Of a DNA stretch of 64,000 nucleotides, positions 50,541-60,129 are shown piece after piece; position 1 is the stretch's first letter, and each line of letters opens with the position of its first letter. The stretch is from DATBAX01 sp963723765 (GTDB lineage: Bacteria > Acidobacteriota > Terriglobia > Terriglobales > Acidobacteriaceae). The translations under genes and the position numbers were made by a program. Location: positions 1,069,264 through 1,133,263 of the forward strand of contig CAVRSD010000005.1 in NCBI GenBank assembly GCA_963723765.1, in the 5' to 3' direction. The notes below the pieces were generated by a model. That model did no database searches. It was not told where the DNA came from and saw nothing but the letters and a program-made list of their open reading frames with translations.

Positions 50541-53066
50541 TTATTCGTAGCGAAGGGCTGTTATGGGATCAATGCGAGTGGCGCGGCGAGCGGGGAAGTA
50601 TCCGGCTAGCATGGTTGTGGTCGCCACGACAAAAACAGCCGCGAACACAGTGAGTGGGTCTGACGGCTTGATTCCGAAGAGCTGGGTTTGCAGCAGGCGG
50701 GTTGCGGCTAGAGCTGCGGGGACTCCGAGAGCAATTCCGATTCCCAGCAAGACAAGCGATTCTTTCAGCACCAACCAGAGCACGCCCTTGGATTGCGCGC
50801 CCAACGCCATGCGGACGCCGATTTCGTTGGTGCGGCGGAGGACGTTGTAGGTCATCACCCCGTACAGGCCGATGCAAGCCAGCAGCACAGCCAGCAGGGA
50901 AAAGAAAATTGAGAGCTGAGAGATCAGAGTTTCCGTGCTGGTGAAGGCTGCCATTCGCTGGCGAATAGTCTCAATTTTCATGATGGGCAAATTGGGGTCG
51001 ATCTCCACCAGCGCTTGGCGAACTTCTTGTCCTATACTTCCCGGATCACCTACGGTCTGTAGTTGCAACCAAAACGTGTAAGCATTCCCCCCGATCATTT
51101 GCAAAGCTGAGAGATAAATCATGGGTTGAGAAGTATCGCGAGGACTGTAATATTTCGCATCCTTCACGATTCCGACGATTTCCCACTCTCCCTTTAAATC
51201 TGGCTCGTTCAAGTTGAGGTGCTGGCCCAGGGCATTGCCGCGAGGGAAGAAATGATTGGCGACGTTCTGGTTGATTACGACAACGTGTTTCGAATCGGAC
51301 ACATCCTGAGGGCCGATGGGACGGCCCGAAAGCAACGGGACACCAACGGTTTCAAAGTAGCGTTCCGAAACGCGGTCGATGCGGGTACCCATATTCTCGT
51401 TGGGTTGAGCGGTATAACCCACGGGAGAAATGGTGCAATGCCAACTGCTCTCGGATATGGGAGGAGCTCCAGCCAGAGTAGCAGAGCGGACACCGGGAAG
51501 AGCCTGCATCCGGTCGAGAATTCTGCGGTAGAAGGCAGCCAACTGCTCAGGCTTGTATCCGGCGATGTTAGGGTCAAAATTTACTTCCAGAAGATTTTGC
51601 TGGTTGAAGCCGAAGTCCTGATGCTCGAGATTGCGGAGAGTGCGGACGAGCAAGCCCGCGGACAGCACTAGCACCAGTGCAAGTCCCATTTGCACGGCGA
51701 CCAGTGTCCGGGGCAGGAAACGGGCGGTGCGAGTTTCTCGGCCAGCCGCGGTGTGGGCAGTCAATCCCAAGCCGGGAGTCAAGCTGGCACGCGAGATGCG
51801 CAGCGCAGGCGCGAGGCCAAAAAGGATTCCGGTCACGAGTGAAACACAGAACGTGAAAGCAAGAACATAGAGGTCTGGAGTGGGATCGATGGTTGAGTAT
51901 TCGGCTCCGCCCACAATGAAGTTGATCAATAACCGAGTGCCCCAAAAAGCGAGCAGCAAACCTAATGCGCCCCCAAGAAATGAAAGCAGGAGGGCTTCCG
52001 TCAAAATCTGAAACACAATTTGCAGACGGCTGGCGCCCAGCGCCAGGCGAGTGGCGATCTCGCGTTCGCGGGATGCGGTTTTTGCGAGAAGAAAATTGGC
52101 CAGATTGGCGCAGGCCACCAGTAGAACCAGCCCGACAATCCCCATCAAGATGCGCAAGGAATCGGCGTAGATGCCGCGCAGGGTGGAGACGCCCCGGCTA
52201 CCCGACATCATCTCAACATAGATTTTCTGAATTTCCTGGCCGCGGGGAGAAGCGGGCTGCACATTCTCACGTGCATTCATGTACTGGTGAAGCTGCAAAT
52301 TCACCCATTCCTGCATCTGGCCCAATTTCATTCCCGGCACGCGCCTGCCCATCATGTGAAGAAAATAAAGTCCATGAGGGCCGAGCAGGGAGGGTTGCAG
52401 CATGACTTGGGGCTGCATGGAGAGTGGCAGCCACATGTCTGGAGAATCCTGGTCGAGCACGATTCCATAAAAATTAGGCTCCGCGACACCGATGATGGTG
52501 AAGGATGTGCCATTGACCATCATGGATTTGCCTACGATGGCTGGATCGGCAGCGAATTCCTTTTGCCAGTAGTGATCGCTGATGACGGCGACGGCGTGCC
52601 CAGACGCGTCGTCGGACGGAGTAATGGTTCGACCCAGAACTGTTCCGGTTCCGAGCAGGCTGAAAAAGTTTCCGGAAACGAGGTGGCCCATGGCCTGGGT
52701 CGCGACAGCGTCCGGATTTTCCGCCGGCCTTACACTGAGCCGCGAGATGGAGCTGGCGTAGGCGGTAACATCGGTGAAGGTTTCATGGTGATTTTGAATC
52801 TGCTTGTAGAACTCGTACGGGAATAAGTCCAACGCACCGGGGCTGATGCCATCGATCGCACCGCCGCCAAATTCCTGGCCAAAGGCGACCAGGTTTTGCG
52901 GGTCGTGGACGGGTAGTGACTTTAAGAGCAGATCATTAATCAACGTAAAGATCGCAGTGTTGGCGCCGATCCCGAGCGCCAAGGAAAGGATGGCGACGGT
53001 GGTGAAAGCCGGGCTCTTGCTGAGCATCCGCAATCCGTAACGAAGATTTTGAATGAAGGTCTGCAT
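50541..53066 (-). CDS. MacB/FtsX-type duplicated orphan permease (ADOP family)
   Basis: 841-residue integral membrane protein. It begins FIQNLRYGLRMLSKSPAFTTVAILSLALGIGANTAIFTLIN, the hallmark start of acidobacterial duplicated permeases. A large periplasmic MacB-like domain (residues ~50-250), an FtsX block (LRILMGIVGLVLLVACANLANFLLAKTASREREIATRLALGAS), a second periplasmic domain and a second FtsX block (GLYGVMTYNVLRRTNEIGVRMALGAQ) follow. It ends ARRATRIDPITALRYE. Two fused permease units in one chain suggest it works without a partner permease; no ATPase gene is adjacent. A role in export or envelope homeostasis is assumed from MacB. Confidence 0.93.
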   Translation of the reverse strand: MQTFIQNLRYGLRMLSKSPAFTTVAILSLALGIGANTAIFTLINDLLLKSLPVHDPQNLVAFGQEFGGGAIDGISPGALDLFPYEFYKQIQNHHETFTDVTAYASSISRLSVRPAENPDAVATQAMGHLVSGNFFSLLGTGTVLGRTITPSDDASGHAVAVISDHYWQKEFAADPAIVGKSMMVNGTSFTIIGVAEPNFYGIVLDQDSPDMWLPLSMQPQVMLQPSLLGPHGLYFLHMMGRRVPGMKLGQMQEWVNLQLHQYMNARENVQPASPRGQEIQKIYVEMMSGSRGVSTLRGIYADSLRILMGIVGLVLLVACANLANFLLAKTASREREIATRLALGASRLQIVFQILTEALLLSFLGGALGLLLAFWGTRLLINFIVGGAEYSTIDPTPDLYVLAFTFCVSLVTGILFGLAPALRISRASLTPGLGLTAHTAAGRETRTARFLPRTLVAVQMGLALVLVLSAGLLVRTLRNLEHQDFGFNQQNLLEVNFDPNIAGYKPEQLAAFYRRILDRMQALPGVRSATLAGAPPISESSWHCTISPVGYTAQPNENMGTRIDRVSERYFETVGVPLLSGRPIGPQDVSDSKHVVVINQNVANHFFPRGNALGQHLNLNEPDLKGEWEIVGIVKDAKYYSPRDTSQPMIYLSALQMIGGNAYTFWLQLQTVGDPGSIGQEVRQALVEIDPNLPIMKIETIRQRMAAFTSTETLISQLSIFFSLLAVLLACIGLYGVMTYNVLRRTNEIGVRMALGAQSKGVLWLVLKESLVLLGIGIALGVPAALAATRLLQTQLFGIKPSDPLTVFAAVFVVATTTMLAGYFPARRATRIDPITALRYE

Positions 53067-53701
53067 TGCACATCTTCCTAATTAGGGAGCTCAGAAATCG
53101 CGGACCTTAAGCCGCGCCTTCGCTTAACAGGTGCAACTGCCGGGCCATTTAGCTGAGCATCTGAGACCGGCTAAGTGATTGCTATCAATGCTGCTGGCGT
53201 CTTCCTGCCATCCGTGAAATCTTCATTTCCGAACAGTTGTGTCCGGAAGCGGACATTTGCCGAATACAGTGTTCTCTGCATCGGATCCGGCGATGAAATC
53301 TCTCCTTGCAAAGAATTTCGAGTGGGCATCGGCAACAACACTGGAAAAAGGAGATTCCTCCCTTCGCATTGGTTACGGAACGGAATGATAATCGCCAAAG
53401 GGATGGTCTACGGCCTGATTTGTAGGCAATCATCGGGTTTTTTCGGTTTTTGGGGACATTGTTATTGCCAGCTTCGCTTGCTGGTATTTTGTTAACCGTC
53501 TTCATCGGGTTCTACCCGGTCGTACACCATCCTCCAGTAACCCTTAGTAACCATACGATTCTGGATATCCAGCCGTACAATGAGCCTTGTCCAAAGGACC
53601 ATTTCTACAAGCGTCAACAGACATGGCCGATTGGGTGGTCGAATCGTCCGTGAAACTTCCCAAGCAGGAAGTGAATTTCCGGAGCTGGAGTCCGCACTCT
53701 T
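53067..53701. other. 635-bp intergenic region between divergent permease and TPR genes
   Basis: No ORF in it has a convincing ribosome site or recognisable protein. It holds the promoters of the flanking genes and one clear palindrome at 53240-53255. A T-rich segment near 53440-53460 has no associated stem. Confidence 0.6.
53240..53255. promoter_or_regulatory. Inverted repeat TGTCCG-N4-CGGACA upstream of permease gene
   Basis: Perfect 6+4+6 palindrome, about 175 bases ahead of the permease ATG at 53066. Possible operator or RNA hairpin. The binding protein is unknown. Confidence 0.4.
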
Positions 53702-56700
53702 ATGGCATTCGGTTTTGGTTTTAACAAACAGAAAGTTCTCAGTGCTGCGGAGAAATTCGTCCAGCAGGGCAAGTTGCCGAACGCCATCGCTGAGTACGAG
53801 AAGATCCTCAAAGCGGACCCCAAAGACCTCACGGTAGCCAATACGGTTGGCGACCTCCACGCCCGTTTGGGTGAGAACGACAAGGCCGTGGATTGCTTCA
53901 AGAGTGTTGGCGATGCCTATGCCACCCAGGGTTTTACGGTGAAGGCGATCGCCATGTACAAGAAATTGAGCAAGATTAAGCCTTCGCTCGAAAGCGTTTT
54001 GCGGCTGGCTGAGCTGTACACCCAACAAGGCCTGTTCAACGATGCGCGCGCACAATATTTGCAGGTTGCGGAAGAATTTCTGAAGGCCGGTGAGCTGGAA
54101 CAGGCGGTCCGCATTTTCCAGAAGACTTTGGAGATGGATCCCGAAAACGTGCCTATGCGCACGCGGCTGGCTGAGGTGTACGTCCGTCTAGGGAAGAAGA
54201 CGGAAGCCTGGCAGATTTTTGCGGCAGCCGCCGAGAGCCTGCGGAATAAAGGACAACTGGAGGCGGCGGAGACCGTCCTGCAGCGCATGCTCACTCTGGA
54301 CCCTGGCAATAGCCAGGCGCTCCTCATGCGCGGAAAAACTGCCATCGATTCAGGAGATGCAGCGGGCGCGATTGAGTATCTGGAGAAAGTTGCAGACCTC
54401 GATAGCAATCCCGAAGGATTGCACGGATTGTTCCAGGCTTATTTACAGACCGGACGTTTACCCGAGGCCGGGACCCTGGCTGCGAAGCTACTTTCCGTTC
54501 ACAACGATGCGGCTCCGATTCACGCTTACGCCGATGCACTGGTGTCCGCCGGGCACTATGAAGAAGCACTGAAAATTTACGACCAGCATTCCGATCGGTT
54601 GTTTTCCGCCGACGAAGGCAGGGTTCTCGAAAGCCTGCATTCGATCATTGGACATGTGCGGGAAAATCCGGCAGCACTTGAAACTCTTTTGGCCCTGTTC
54701 CAAAAGGCGGGCGAGAACACTCACCTCACTGAGATCTACGAGCTTCTTGCCCACGCCTATGTGCAGTCGGGCGACCTGGAAAAGTCGCGCGATTATTATT
54801 TGAAGCTCACGCAACTGGAACCACAGAATCATTTGCACGCGCAAAATTACCAACAAGTCCTGGCCAAACTGGGTGGGACTACCGCTTCCCGTCTGATCAC
54901 GGCCGAAGAGGGCGCGGTGCTGGTGGAAGAACTGGAAGCCACGGCGCCTTTTATCGATCAGCGCTATGACGACGAGACTGCTCTTGCGGTCCGCGCCGCA
55001 TTAACCGATGCCGAACTTTTCATTTCCTACAACATGCCGGCGAAAGCACTGGGGCCGTTGCTCTCCGCGTTGCCCAAAGCTTCGCGGGATTTGCGATTGA
55101 ACCAACGATTGGTCGCTCTGCACACGCGGGCGGGACGTTTCGCGGAAGCTGGGGTTTGCTGCCGCACTCTGGAAAGCATTTATCACGACGCGGGACATCC
55201 TGACGAAGCTTCGCGGTATGCGGAACTCGCTAATAAATATGAAGAACGCGCTGCTGTGGGCGGGACCGAATCCGCGGATGCAGAAATATCGGTAGCGGTT
55301 CAAACGACTGCGTCGAAAGCACCCACGATTGGTACGGTTCATGAAGAAGCGGAAGAGGCCGCGCCTGCGCCGGCTAAGGTTTCTCCTGCCGCCGTTGCCA
55401 AAACGCCTGCGGTTACTCCATCGCCCGTTGCTCCGCCAAAAACAGCGGCTGCTTCGGCGGCGTCAGGACTGTTCTTTCATGCTCAAGCCTCAGCGGCAGC
55501 TCCGGCACAAGAACCTGCTGAATTCGAAGTACAGAGCGCACCTGCGGTTTCCGAGGAAGCAATTGATCTCTCCGGAGACTGGGAAGCCGAATTTTCGGAT
55601 GACTCCGCAGTGCCTCCCGCTCCCGTCGCTGCAATTCCAGCGCCGGTCGAAGCGCCCGTCAAGGCTCGTCCTGCAAAGCCAGCGGCAGTGGATCCCCAAG
55701 TCATTGCCGAGACGGTGGAAGAAGTCCGTTTCTACCTGGCCCAGGGAATGCCCGACGAGGCGCGGGCGGCTCTCGCTAAGTTATCCCTGCTGAAAGCAGA
55801 TTCGAACATACTGGCGGAGTTGCACCAGGAGATTGAGGCGGCTACCGCCCCGGCGCCTTCCGCTGTTGCGGAAATCGCTGAGGAAGTTCCGGTGGAGGCA
55901 GTAAGTGTTTCTGCCGAAGTCGCGGCCGAGCCCGAGATTGTCGAACCTGAAGTTGTCGAACCGGAAGTTGCAGAAACAAAGATTGCGGAACCTGAAGTCT
56001 CCGAAGCTGAGATCACTGTAGAAGCCGAGCCAGAGCCCGCGGTGCTCGATAGTTTCGTTGCCGACCTCGAGTCGTCGTTAGGCGACGAATTCCTGCCGGC
56101 CGCCGCCGCCCACACCGCCACACCAGTAATTGCATCCGAACCCGAGCCGCAGATTCAACCTGAGCCCGCTACGGTGCAATATGCTGCAGCTCACGCCGGC
56201 ACGGAGAATGCCGGCGCATTGGGTGACTTCGTCGCCGATTTGGAAGCTTCCCTGGGAGACGGTTTCCTTCCGGAAGCGCCAGCTGCGCAACAAGCCCATG
56301 CCGAATCAAAACTCAGCATTACCGCCAAAGCGCCTGCAGTCGTTGAGGCTTCCATTTCCGCTGCCACACCGGCACCAGCCGCGATGGCAGCAGCGGCACC
56401 GTCATCCGCAGCTCCCGCCACTTTCACCTATCAACCCACGCCGATCCGCCCTCTAGCTTCCGAAACAGCAAAGGCTACAGAGGCACCTAAATTTGATCCC
56501 GGCGCGGGCGTGGACTTGGCCGACATGTTCGGCGAGCTGAAGCACGAACTCGAGGAAGATGTAGCCTCGGCCGACGAAGATCCAGAGACTCATTACAACC
56601 TGGGCGTCGCCTTCCGCGAAATGGGATTGCTCGACGAAGCCATCGGCGAGTTGCAGAAAGTTTGCCAGTCCATTGACCATGGACATTCTTTCCCGCAAGT

Positions 56701-56956
56701 CATGCAGACTTACACCTGGCTGGCGCAATGCTTCCTGGACAAAGGGGTTCCGGAAGCGGCGATCCGCTGGTATGAGAAGGCGCTCAAGCTTCCGCAAATC
56801 GATCAGGAAACCCGTACCGCGTTGCATTATGAGCTAGCGTCTTCGTACGAGACTTCCGGAAACAAACAGTTGGCTTTGAATAATTTCATGGAAGTTTACG
56901 GCAGCAACATCGATTATCGCGATGTGGCTGAGCGGATCAAGGCCCTGAAGTCGTAG
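53702..56956 (+). CDS. Large TPR protein with Ala/Pro-rich linker
   Basis: 1,084 residues, probably cytoplasmic (no signal). Residues ~10-520 are about a dozen TPR units (PNAIAEYEKILKADPKDLTV, EQAVRIFQKTLEMDPENVPM, EEALKIYDQHSDRL). Residues ~520-930 are a low-complexity Ala/Pro/Glu linker holding a short TPR-like insert (EEVRFYLAQGMPDEARAALAKL) and two copies of a FVADLExSLGDxFLP motif. A C-terminal TPR pair (DPETHYNLGVAFREMGLLDEAIGEL) ends the chain. The architecture suggests a scaffold with extended linker. Partners unknown; a short membrane-protein gene follows. Confidence 0.88.
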   Translation: MAFGFGFNKQKVLSAAEKFVQQGKLPNAIAEYEKILKADPKDLTVANTVGDLHARLGENDKAVDCFKSVGDAYATQGFTVKAIAMYKKLSKIKPSLESVLRLAELYTQQGLFNDARAQYLQVAEEFLKAGELEQAVRIFQKTLEMDPENVPMRTRLAEVYVRLGKKTEAWQIFAAAAESLRNKGQLEAAETVLQRMLTLDPGNSQALLMRGKTAIDSGDAAGAIEYLEKVADLDSNPEGLHGLFQAYLQTGRLPEAGTLAAKLLSVHNDAAPIHAYADALVSAGHYEEALKIYDQHSDRLFSADEGRVLESLHSIIGHVRENPAALETLLALFQKAGENTHLTEIYELLAHAYVQSGDLEKSRDYYLKLTQLEPQNHLHAQNYQQVLAKLGGTTASRLITAEEGAVLVEELEATAPFIDQRYDDETALAVRAALTDAELFISYNMPAKALGPLLSALPKASRDLRLNQRLVALHTRAGRFAEAGVCCRTLESIYHDAGHPDEASRYAELANKYEERAAVGGTESADAEISVAVQTTASKAPTIGTVHEEAEEAAPAPAKVSPAAVAKTPAVTPSPVAPPKTAAASAASGLFFHAQASAAAPAQEPAEFEVQSAPAVSEEAIDLSGDWEAEFSDDSAVPPAPVAAIPAPVEAPVKARPAKPAAVDPQVIAETVEEVRFYLAQGMPDEARAALAKLSLLKADSNILAELHQEIEAATAPAPSAVAEIAEEVPVEAVSVSAEVAAEPEIVEPEVVEPEVAETKIAEPEVSEAEITVEAEPEPAVLDSFVADLESSLGDEFLPAAAAHTATPVIASEPEPQIQPEPATVQYAAAHAGTENAGALGDFVADLEASLGDGFLPEAPAAQQAHAESKLSITAKAPAVVEASISAATPAPAAMAAAAPSSAAPATFTYQPTPIRPLASETAKATEAPKFDPGAGVDLADMFGELKHELEEDVASADEDPETHYNLGVAFREMGLLDEAIGELQKVCQSIDHGHSFPQVMQTYTWLAQCFLDKGVPEAAIRWYEKALKLPQIDQETRTALHYELASSYETSGNKQLALNNFMEVYGSNIDYRDVAERIKALKS

Positions 56957-57033
56957 AATGCTGGCATGGGCATTGATCGACTTTTGACAGCCGACAGCTT
57001 TACGCATCCCCTGTTCCTCTGGAGCGCGGTGTG

Positions 57034-57414
57034 ATGGCGGAGCCGACCTTACCCCAACCTGGAATTCCTCCACTTGCCACAGAATCTGCAGGAACGTCTC
57101 CTGAAGCGGCTGGCAGCGCATTGCAACCACGAACGGAAGTCCCAATCGCGCAGCCCTACACCAGCCTGGAACGATGGACACATCGGATCACGGTCCTATT
57201 GTTTGTGTTCGTCTGCGCCGTGCTCGGAATGCTTCTGGTGATTCTGCCCTGGAGACCGGAGTGGACCGACAATCATTTGCTGACAGGTTATCCTCAATTG
57301 CAGGAAATCCTCGGCCATGGCTTTGTGCGCGGGTTTTGCACTGGTCTGGGAGTGCTGGACGTGTGGATTGGATTTCGGGAAGCGATCAACTACCACGAGG
57401 AAAAACAACCCTGA
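57034..57414 (+). CDS. Small membrane protein, hypothetical
   Basis: 126 residues: a Pro-rich cytoplasmic N-terminus (QPYTSLERWTHR), one clear membrane helix (ITVLLFVFVCAVLGMLLVILPW) and an amphipathic second segment (GFVRGFCTGLGVLDVWIGFREAI). ATG at 57034 directly follows a GTG that could also be used. Fifty bases separate its stop from the LOG-family gene, suggesting co-transcription. No family recognised. Confidence 0.75.
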   Translation: MAEPTLPQPGIPPLATESAGTSPEAAGSALQPRTEVPIAQPYTSLERWTHRITVLLFVFVCAVLGMLLVILPWRPEWTDNHLLTGYPQLQEILGHGFVRGFCTGLGVLDVWIGFREAINYHEEKQP

Positions 57415-57463
57415 AGTAACTCTCTTGCGAGCCGATGGCAGCGCTCGCCGAAAGATTTGGACG

Positions 57464-58349
57464 ATGAGTGAACAAGAAAGCACCCGCGCGCCACTGGCGT
57501 ACGAGAACGAAACATTCCTGAATAGTCCCGACGCACGAATCCTTCGCGTACTTTCGGAATACAGTGAGCCGCTAGCGCGTTTTCGCCGCGAGCAAATTCA
57601 GGACACCGTCGTGTTCTTCGGTTCGGCGCGAACTCCCAGCCGGGTTGACGCCGAGAAACGCCTGGCGGACTTGAATGCGAATCGTCCGGATTTGTCTGCC
57701 CTGGAAAACGAGGAAAACAAGAAGCAGGCGCTGGCTGCGGTAGATATGTCCCGCTACTACGAGGACGCGCGGCGGCTGGCATTTCTTCTCAGTGAATGGT
57801 CGGTCAAAATTCCTGCCCGGCGGCGGCGTTTCGTGGTGACCACGGGCGGCGGCCCGGGAATTATGGAAGCCGCGAATCGTAGGCGCGAAAGAAGCAGGGG
57901 CCAAGACCATTGGCCTGAACATTCATTTGCCTTTCGAGCAAAATCCGAATCCTTACATCACGCCGGCGCTAAATTTTGAGTTTCATTACTTTTTCATGCG
58001 CAAGTTCTGGTTCGCCTATCTTTCCAAGGCGCTGGTGATTTTCCCCGGCGGGTTTGGCACGCTGGATGAATTTTTTGAGATCCTTACTTTGGCGCAGACG
58101 CAAAAGCTGGCCAAGAAAATCCTGGTGGTAATTTATGGCAGCGACTATTGGAACAAATTGATCAACTTCCAAACCATGGTCGATGCGGGGACCATCTCAG
58201 CAAAAGACCTTGAGCTTTTCAAAATGGTCGATTCGCCCGAAGAAGGATTCGAATTTCTGCGTGACGGACTCACCCAATATCATCTGGGCGCGGAACCGAA
58301 GCGGCCGGGTGAAGTTGTGGTGCCCGAAATCGCGAAAACCAATCCGTAG
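57464..58349 (+). pseudogene. LOG family protein (TIGR00730-like), frameshifted
   Basis: Lysine decarboxylase-like Rossmann protein of the LOG/YgdH type, which in studied members cleaves ribosyl phosphate from nucleotide 5'-monophosphates. Frame 1 (57464-57979) encodes MSEQESTRAP through VVFFGSARTP and VTTGGGPGIMEAANR. Frame 3 (from 57882) continues AKEAGAKTIGLNIHLPFEQNPNPYITPALNF, then FPGGFGTLDEFFEILTL. One extra base at about 57881 breaks the conserved GGGPGxMEAANRGAKEAGA stretch. With that base removed the protein would be ~295 residues with both conserved motifs intact. Sequencing error or recent mutation. Confidence 0.85.
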
Positions 58350-58354
58350 GGCGG

Positions 58355-58990
58355 TTGCAAAGTCTGACCAGCTTGCTCCTCTATTACATCACCGATCGCA
58401 CGCAGTTTCGCGGCGACGAGAACTCACGCCGGAAGTCTCTGCTCGCAAAGATTATTGAAGCCGCCGGTTGCGACGTGGACCTCATTCAGTTACGCGAGAA
58501 GGATCTTCCGGTACGAGAACTGGAACAGTTGGCGCACGATGCGCAACGGGCAATTCAAGAAGCTTCTTCGGTGACGCGCCTGCTGGTGAATTCCCGTACC
58601 GACGTGGCCATAGCTTCTGGTGCGAGTGGGGTTCATCTGCGCTCAGACGACATTTCTCCGCGGGACGCGCGTTCGATCTGGACAGTCCATTCTCCGATGA
58701 TTGGGGTTTCCTGCCATAGTCCCGCCGATGTGAAGCGCGCCAAGGCTGACGGCGCGAGCTTCTGCGTGTTTGGGCCAGTATTCGAGAAGAATGGGAATGC
58801 GGGAGCTCGTCCTGCCGGGATTGAGCTGTTGCGAGAAGCCTGCCAAGCAGGAACTACTGTGCTGGCGCTGGGCGGAATCACGCTGGAGAATGCACGCGAG
58901 TGTCTGGAAGCAGGAGCGGCAGGAATTGCAGGCATCCGGTTATTTCAGGAAAACAATATTGCGGACGCGGTTCGTCAGTTGCGAAGTTAG
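58355..58990 (+). CDS. thiE: Thiamine-phosphate synthase
   Basis: 211-residue TIM barrel joining the thiazole and pyrimidine moieties to give thiamine phosphate. Motifs: LYYITDRTQF, VDLIQLREKDLPVRELEQLA (diphosphate-binding Arg/Lys), LLVNSRTDVAIASGASGVHLRSDD, FCVFGPVFEKNGNAGARPAGIELL and LALGGITLENARECLEAGAAGIAGIRLF, all in order. The start is a TTG five bases after the LOG-family stop; no closer ATG fits the fold. The TenI aminomutase-like branch is an alternative, but the substrate loops look like ThiE. The stop overlaps the convergent gene's end. Confidence 0.87.
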   Translation: MQSLTSLLLYYITDRTQFRGDENSRRKSLLAKIIEAAGCDVDLIQLREKDLPVRELEQLAHDAQRAIQEASSVTRLLVNSRTDVAIASGASGVHLRSDDISPRDARSIWTVHSPMIGVSCHSPADVKRAKADGASFCVFGPVFEKNGNAGARPAGIELLREACQAGTTVLALGGITLENARECLEAGAAGIAGIRLFQENNIADAVRQLRS

Positions 58991-59454
58991 CCTGTCCACT
59001 TCTTCCCGGTCTTGAGAATGTCCAGAGCTTTGGCAAGCCGCCGGGTGCGCGTTTCTTCCTGCTTGGCGCCGGTAATGGACAGAGCAATTTCTTTTTTGGC
59101 GGTGAAAGAAAGTTTTTCCCAATTGGCCTGCGCGGTCTTATTTTTCGCGAGTTCTTTTTTCAGGGCAGCCGGAGCATCGACGGTGCGTTCGGCTTCATCG
59201 CGTTCCATCACCACACTCACGATATCGCCGGGATTCACTCGGGCTCCGTCGCGCAGGGATTTGCGCACCGGCATCATGTGGCAGCCGCCCATGGGCATGA
59301 GCGATGAGCGAAAAGGAAAGCCATTGATGGTTCCCCTGACCGCCACTCGGGCACGAGTTGCGAAGGCTTCGGCGACATCAAAGGGTGGAGTGATGGCGGC
59401 GACCACGCCAGCTTCTTTTCCCTCTATTTTCACTTTGAATTTCAACTGTTTCAT
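58987..59454 (-). CDS. DUF1905 / YdeI-OmpD-associated family protein
   Basis: 155 residues. N-terminal DUF1905 barrel (FKVKIEGKEAGVVAAITPPFDVAEAFATRARVAVRGTINGFPFRSSLMPMGGCHMMPV) and a C-terminal YdeI-like helical part (PAALKKELAKNKTAQANWEKLSFTAKKEIALSITGAKQEETRTRRLAKALDIL). Family members are linked to envelope-stress or bacteriocin-protection phenotypes without a defined reaction. It sits 21 bp downstream of a MerR gene on the same strand and converges with thiE. Confidence 0.88.
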   Translation of the reverse strand: MKQLKFKVKIEGKEAGVVAAITPPFDVAEAFATRARVAVRGTINGFPFRSSLMPMGGCHMMPVRKSLRDGARVNPGDIVSVVMERDEAERTVDAPAALKKELAKNKTAQANWEKLSFTAKKEIALSITGAKQEETRTRRLAKALDILKTGKKWTG

Positions 59455-59475
59455 TGATGTCTATCCAAAAAGGCT

Positions 59476-59880
59476 TTAGCGTCGCGCGGAGAGCATGGTC
59501 AGAATCTCATTCAGGCCCTGGCGAATATGTTTGATATTGGCGGCGGCGGGCGCGGGAAAAGGAAGCGGCGCCTGGGTCTTGTCGGCCTTCACTTCTGCGC
59601 GCAAATGCTGGCGCGCCCCGGCAATGGTGAAACCTTCCTCGTAGAGCAGTTGCTTGATGTGCAGAACATTCTCCACGTCCTTGCGGCGGTACATGCGTTG
59701 CCCGGTGCTGCTCTTCACCGGTTTGAGCTGAGGGAATTCCGTTTCCCAGAAGCGCAGCACGTAGGCCGGCAAGTGGCAGAGGCGGGAGACTTCGCCGATG
59801 CGGAAATAAAGTTTGTCGGGAACCAGCACGTCGCTGGTTTTTGTTCTGGCCGTGGCTTTGTTGCGGGGGCTCATCAGCAT
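59476..59880 (-). CDS. MerR family transcriptional regulator
   Basis: 134-residue winged-helix regulator: LYFRIGEVSRLCHLPAYVLRFWETEFPQLKPVKSSTGQRMYRRKDVENVLHIKQLLYEEGFTIAGARQHL is the full MerR HTH and coiled-coil start. The C-terminal part is short and lacks metal-binding Cys, so an unknown or no ligand is expected. Start ATG 59880, alternative ATG 59874. It probably shares a transcript with the YdeI-like gene. Confidence 0.9.
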   Translation of the reverse strand: MLMSPRNKATARTKTSDVLVPDKLYFRIGEVSRLCHLPAYVLRFWETEFPQLKPVKSSTGQRMYRRKDVENVLHIKQLLYEEGFTIAGARQHLRAEVKADKTQAPLPFPAPAAANIKHIRQGLNEILTMLSARR

Positions 59881-60010
59881 TTAGAAACGGCGCCTGTCGC
59901 GGGAGACGTAAACTCCCATACCCGAGTTTCTATCACCACCCGGCCCCCGGAACAACCCAAATTTTATCGAAAGCACTTTCCGCAGTGGAGTCGCGATTCG
60001 ATTGAGCAGC

Positions 60011-60041
60011 AAAAAACCCCTCGAGAGGTGCTTCTCTCGAG
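60011..60041 (-). terminator. Intrinsic terminator after the lysine-rich microprotein
   Basis: CTCGAGAG, loop GTGCTT, CTCTCGAG (60020-60027 and 60034-60041) followed on the minus strand by six T's (60016-60011). It closes a transcript reading leftward from about 60200. Confidence 0.8.
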
Positions 60042-60084
60042 AGGCTACAGAACTTCGGTTCGCGAGAAACTTCCTCGCTTGCGA

Positions 60085-60129
60085 TTAATGTTTCTTTTTC
60101 TTTTTCGCTGCCTTTTTCTTTGCTGGCAT
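60085..60129 (-). CDS. 14-residue lysine-rich microprotein
   Basis: MPAKKKAAKKKKKH with an AGGAGG Shine-Dalgarno six bases before the ATG (60136-60141) and an intrinsic terminator 44 bases after the stop. Ten of 14 residues are basic. The strong ribosome site and private terminator argue for a real translated unit rather than chance. It may bind RNA or ribosomes like basic histone-like peptides, or the transcript may act as an sRNA with a peptide (inference). Confidence 0.6.
   Translation of the reverse strand: MPAKKKAAKKKKKH

Noticed and set aside
58300..58400. TPP riboswitch ahead of thiE
   Set aside because: Only five bases separate the LOG-family stop from the thiE start, and no conserved TPP aptamer segments are seen.
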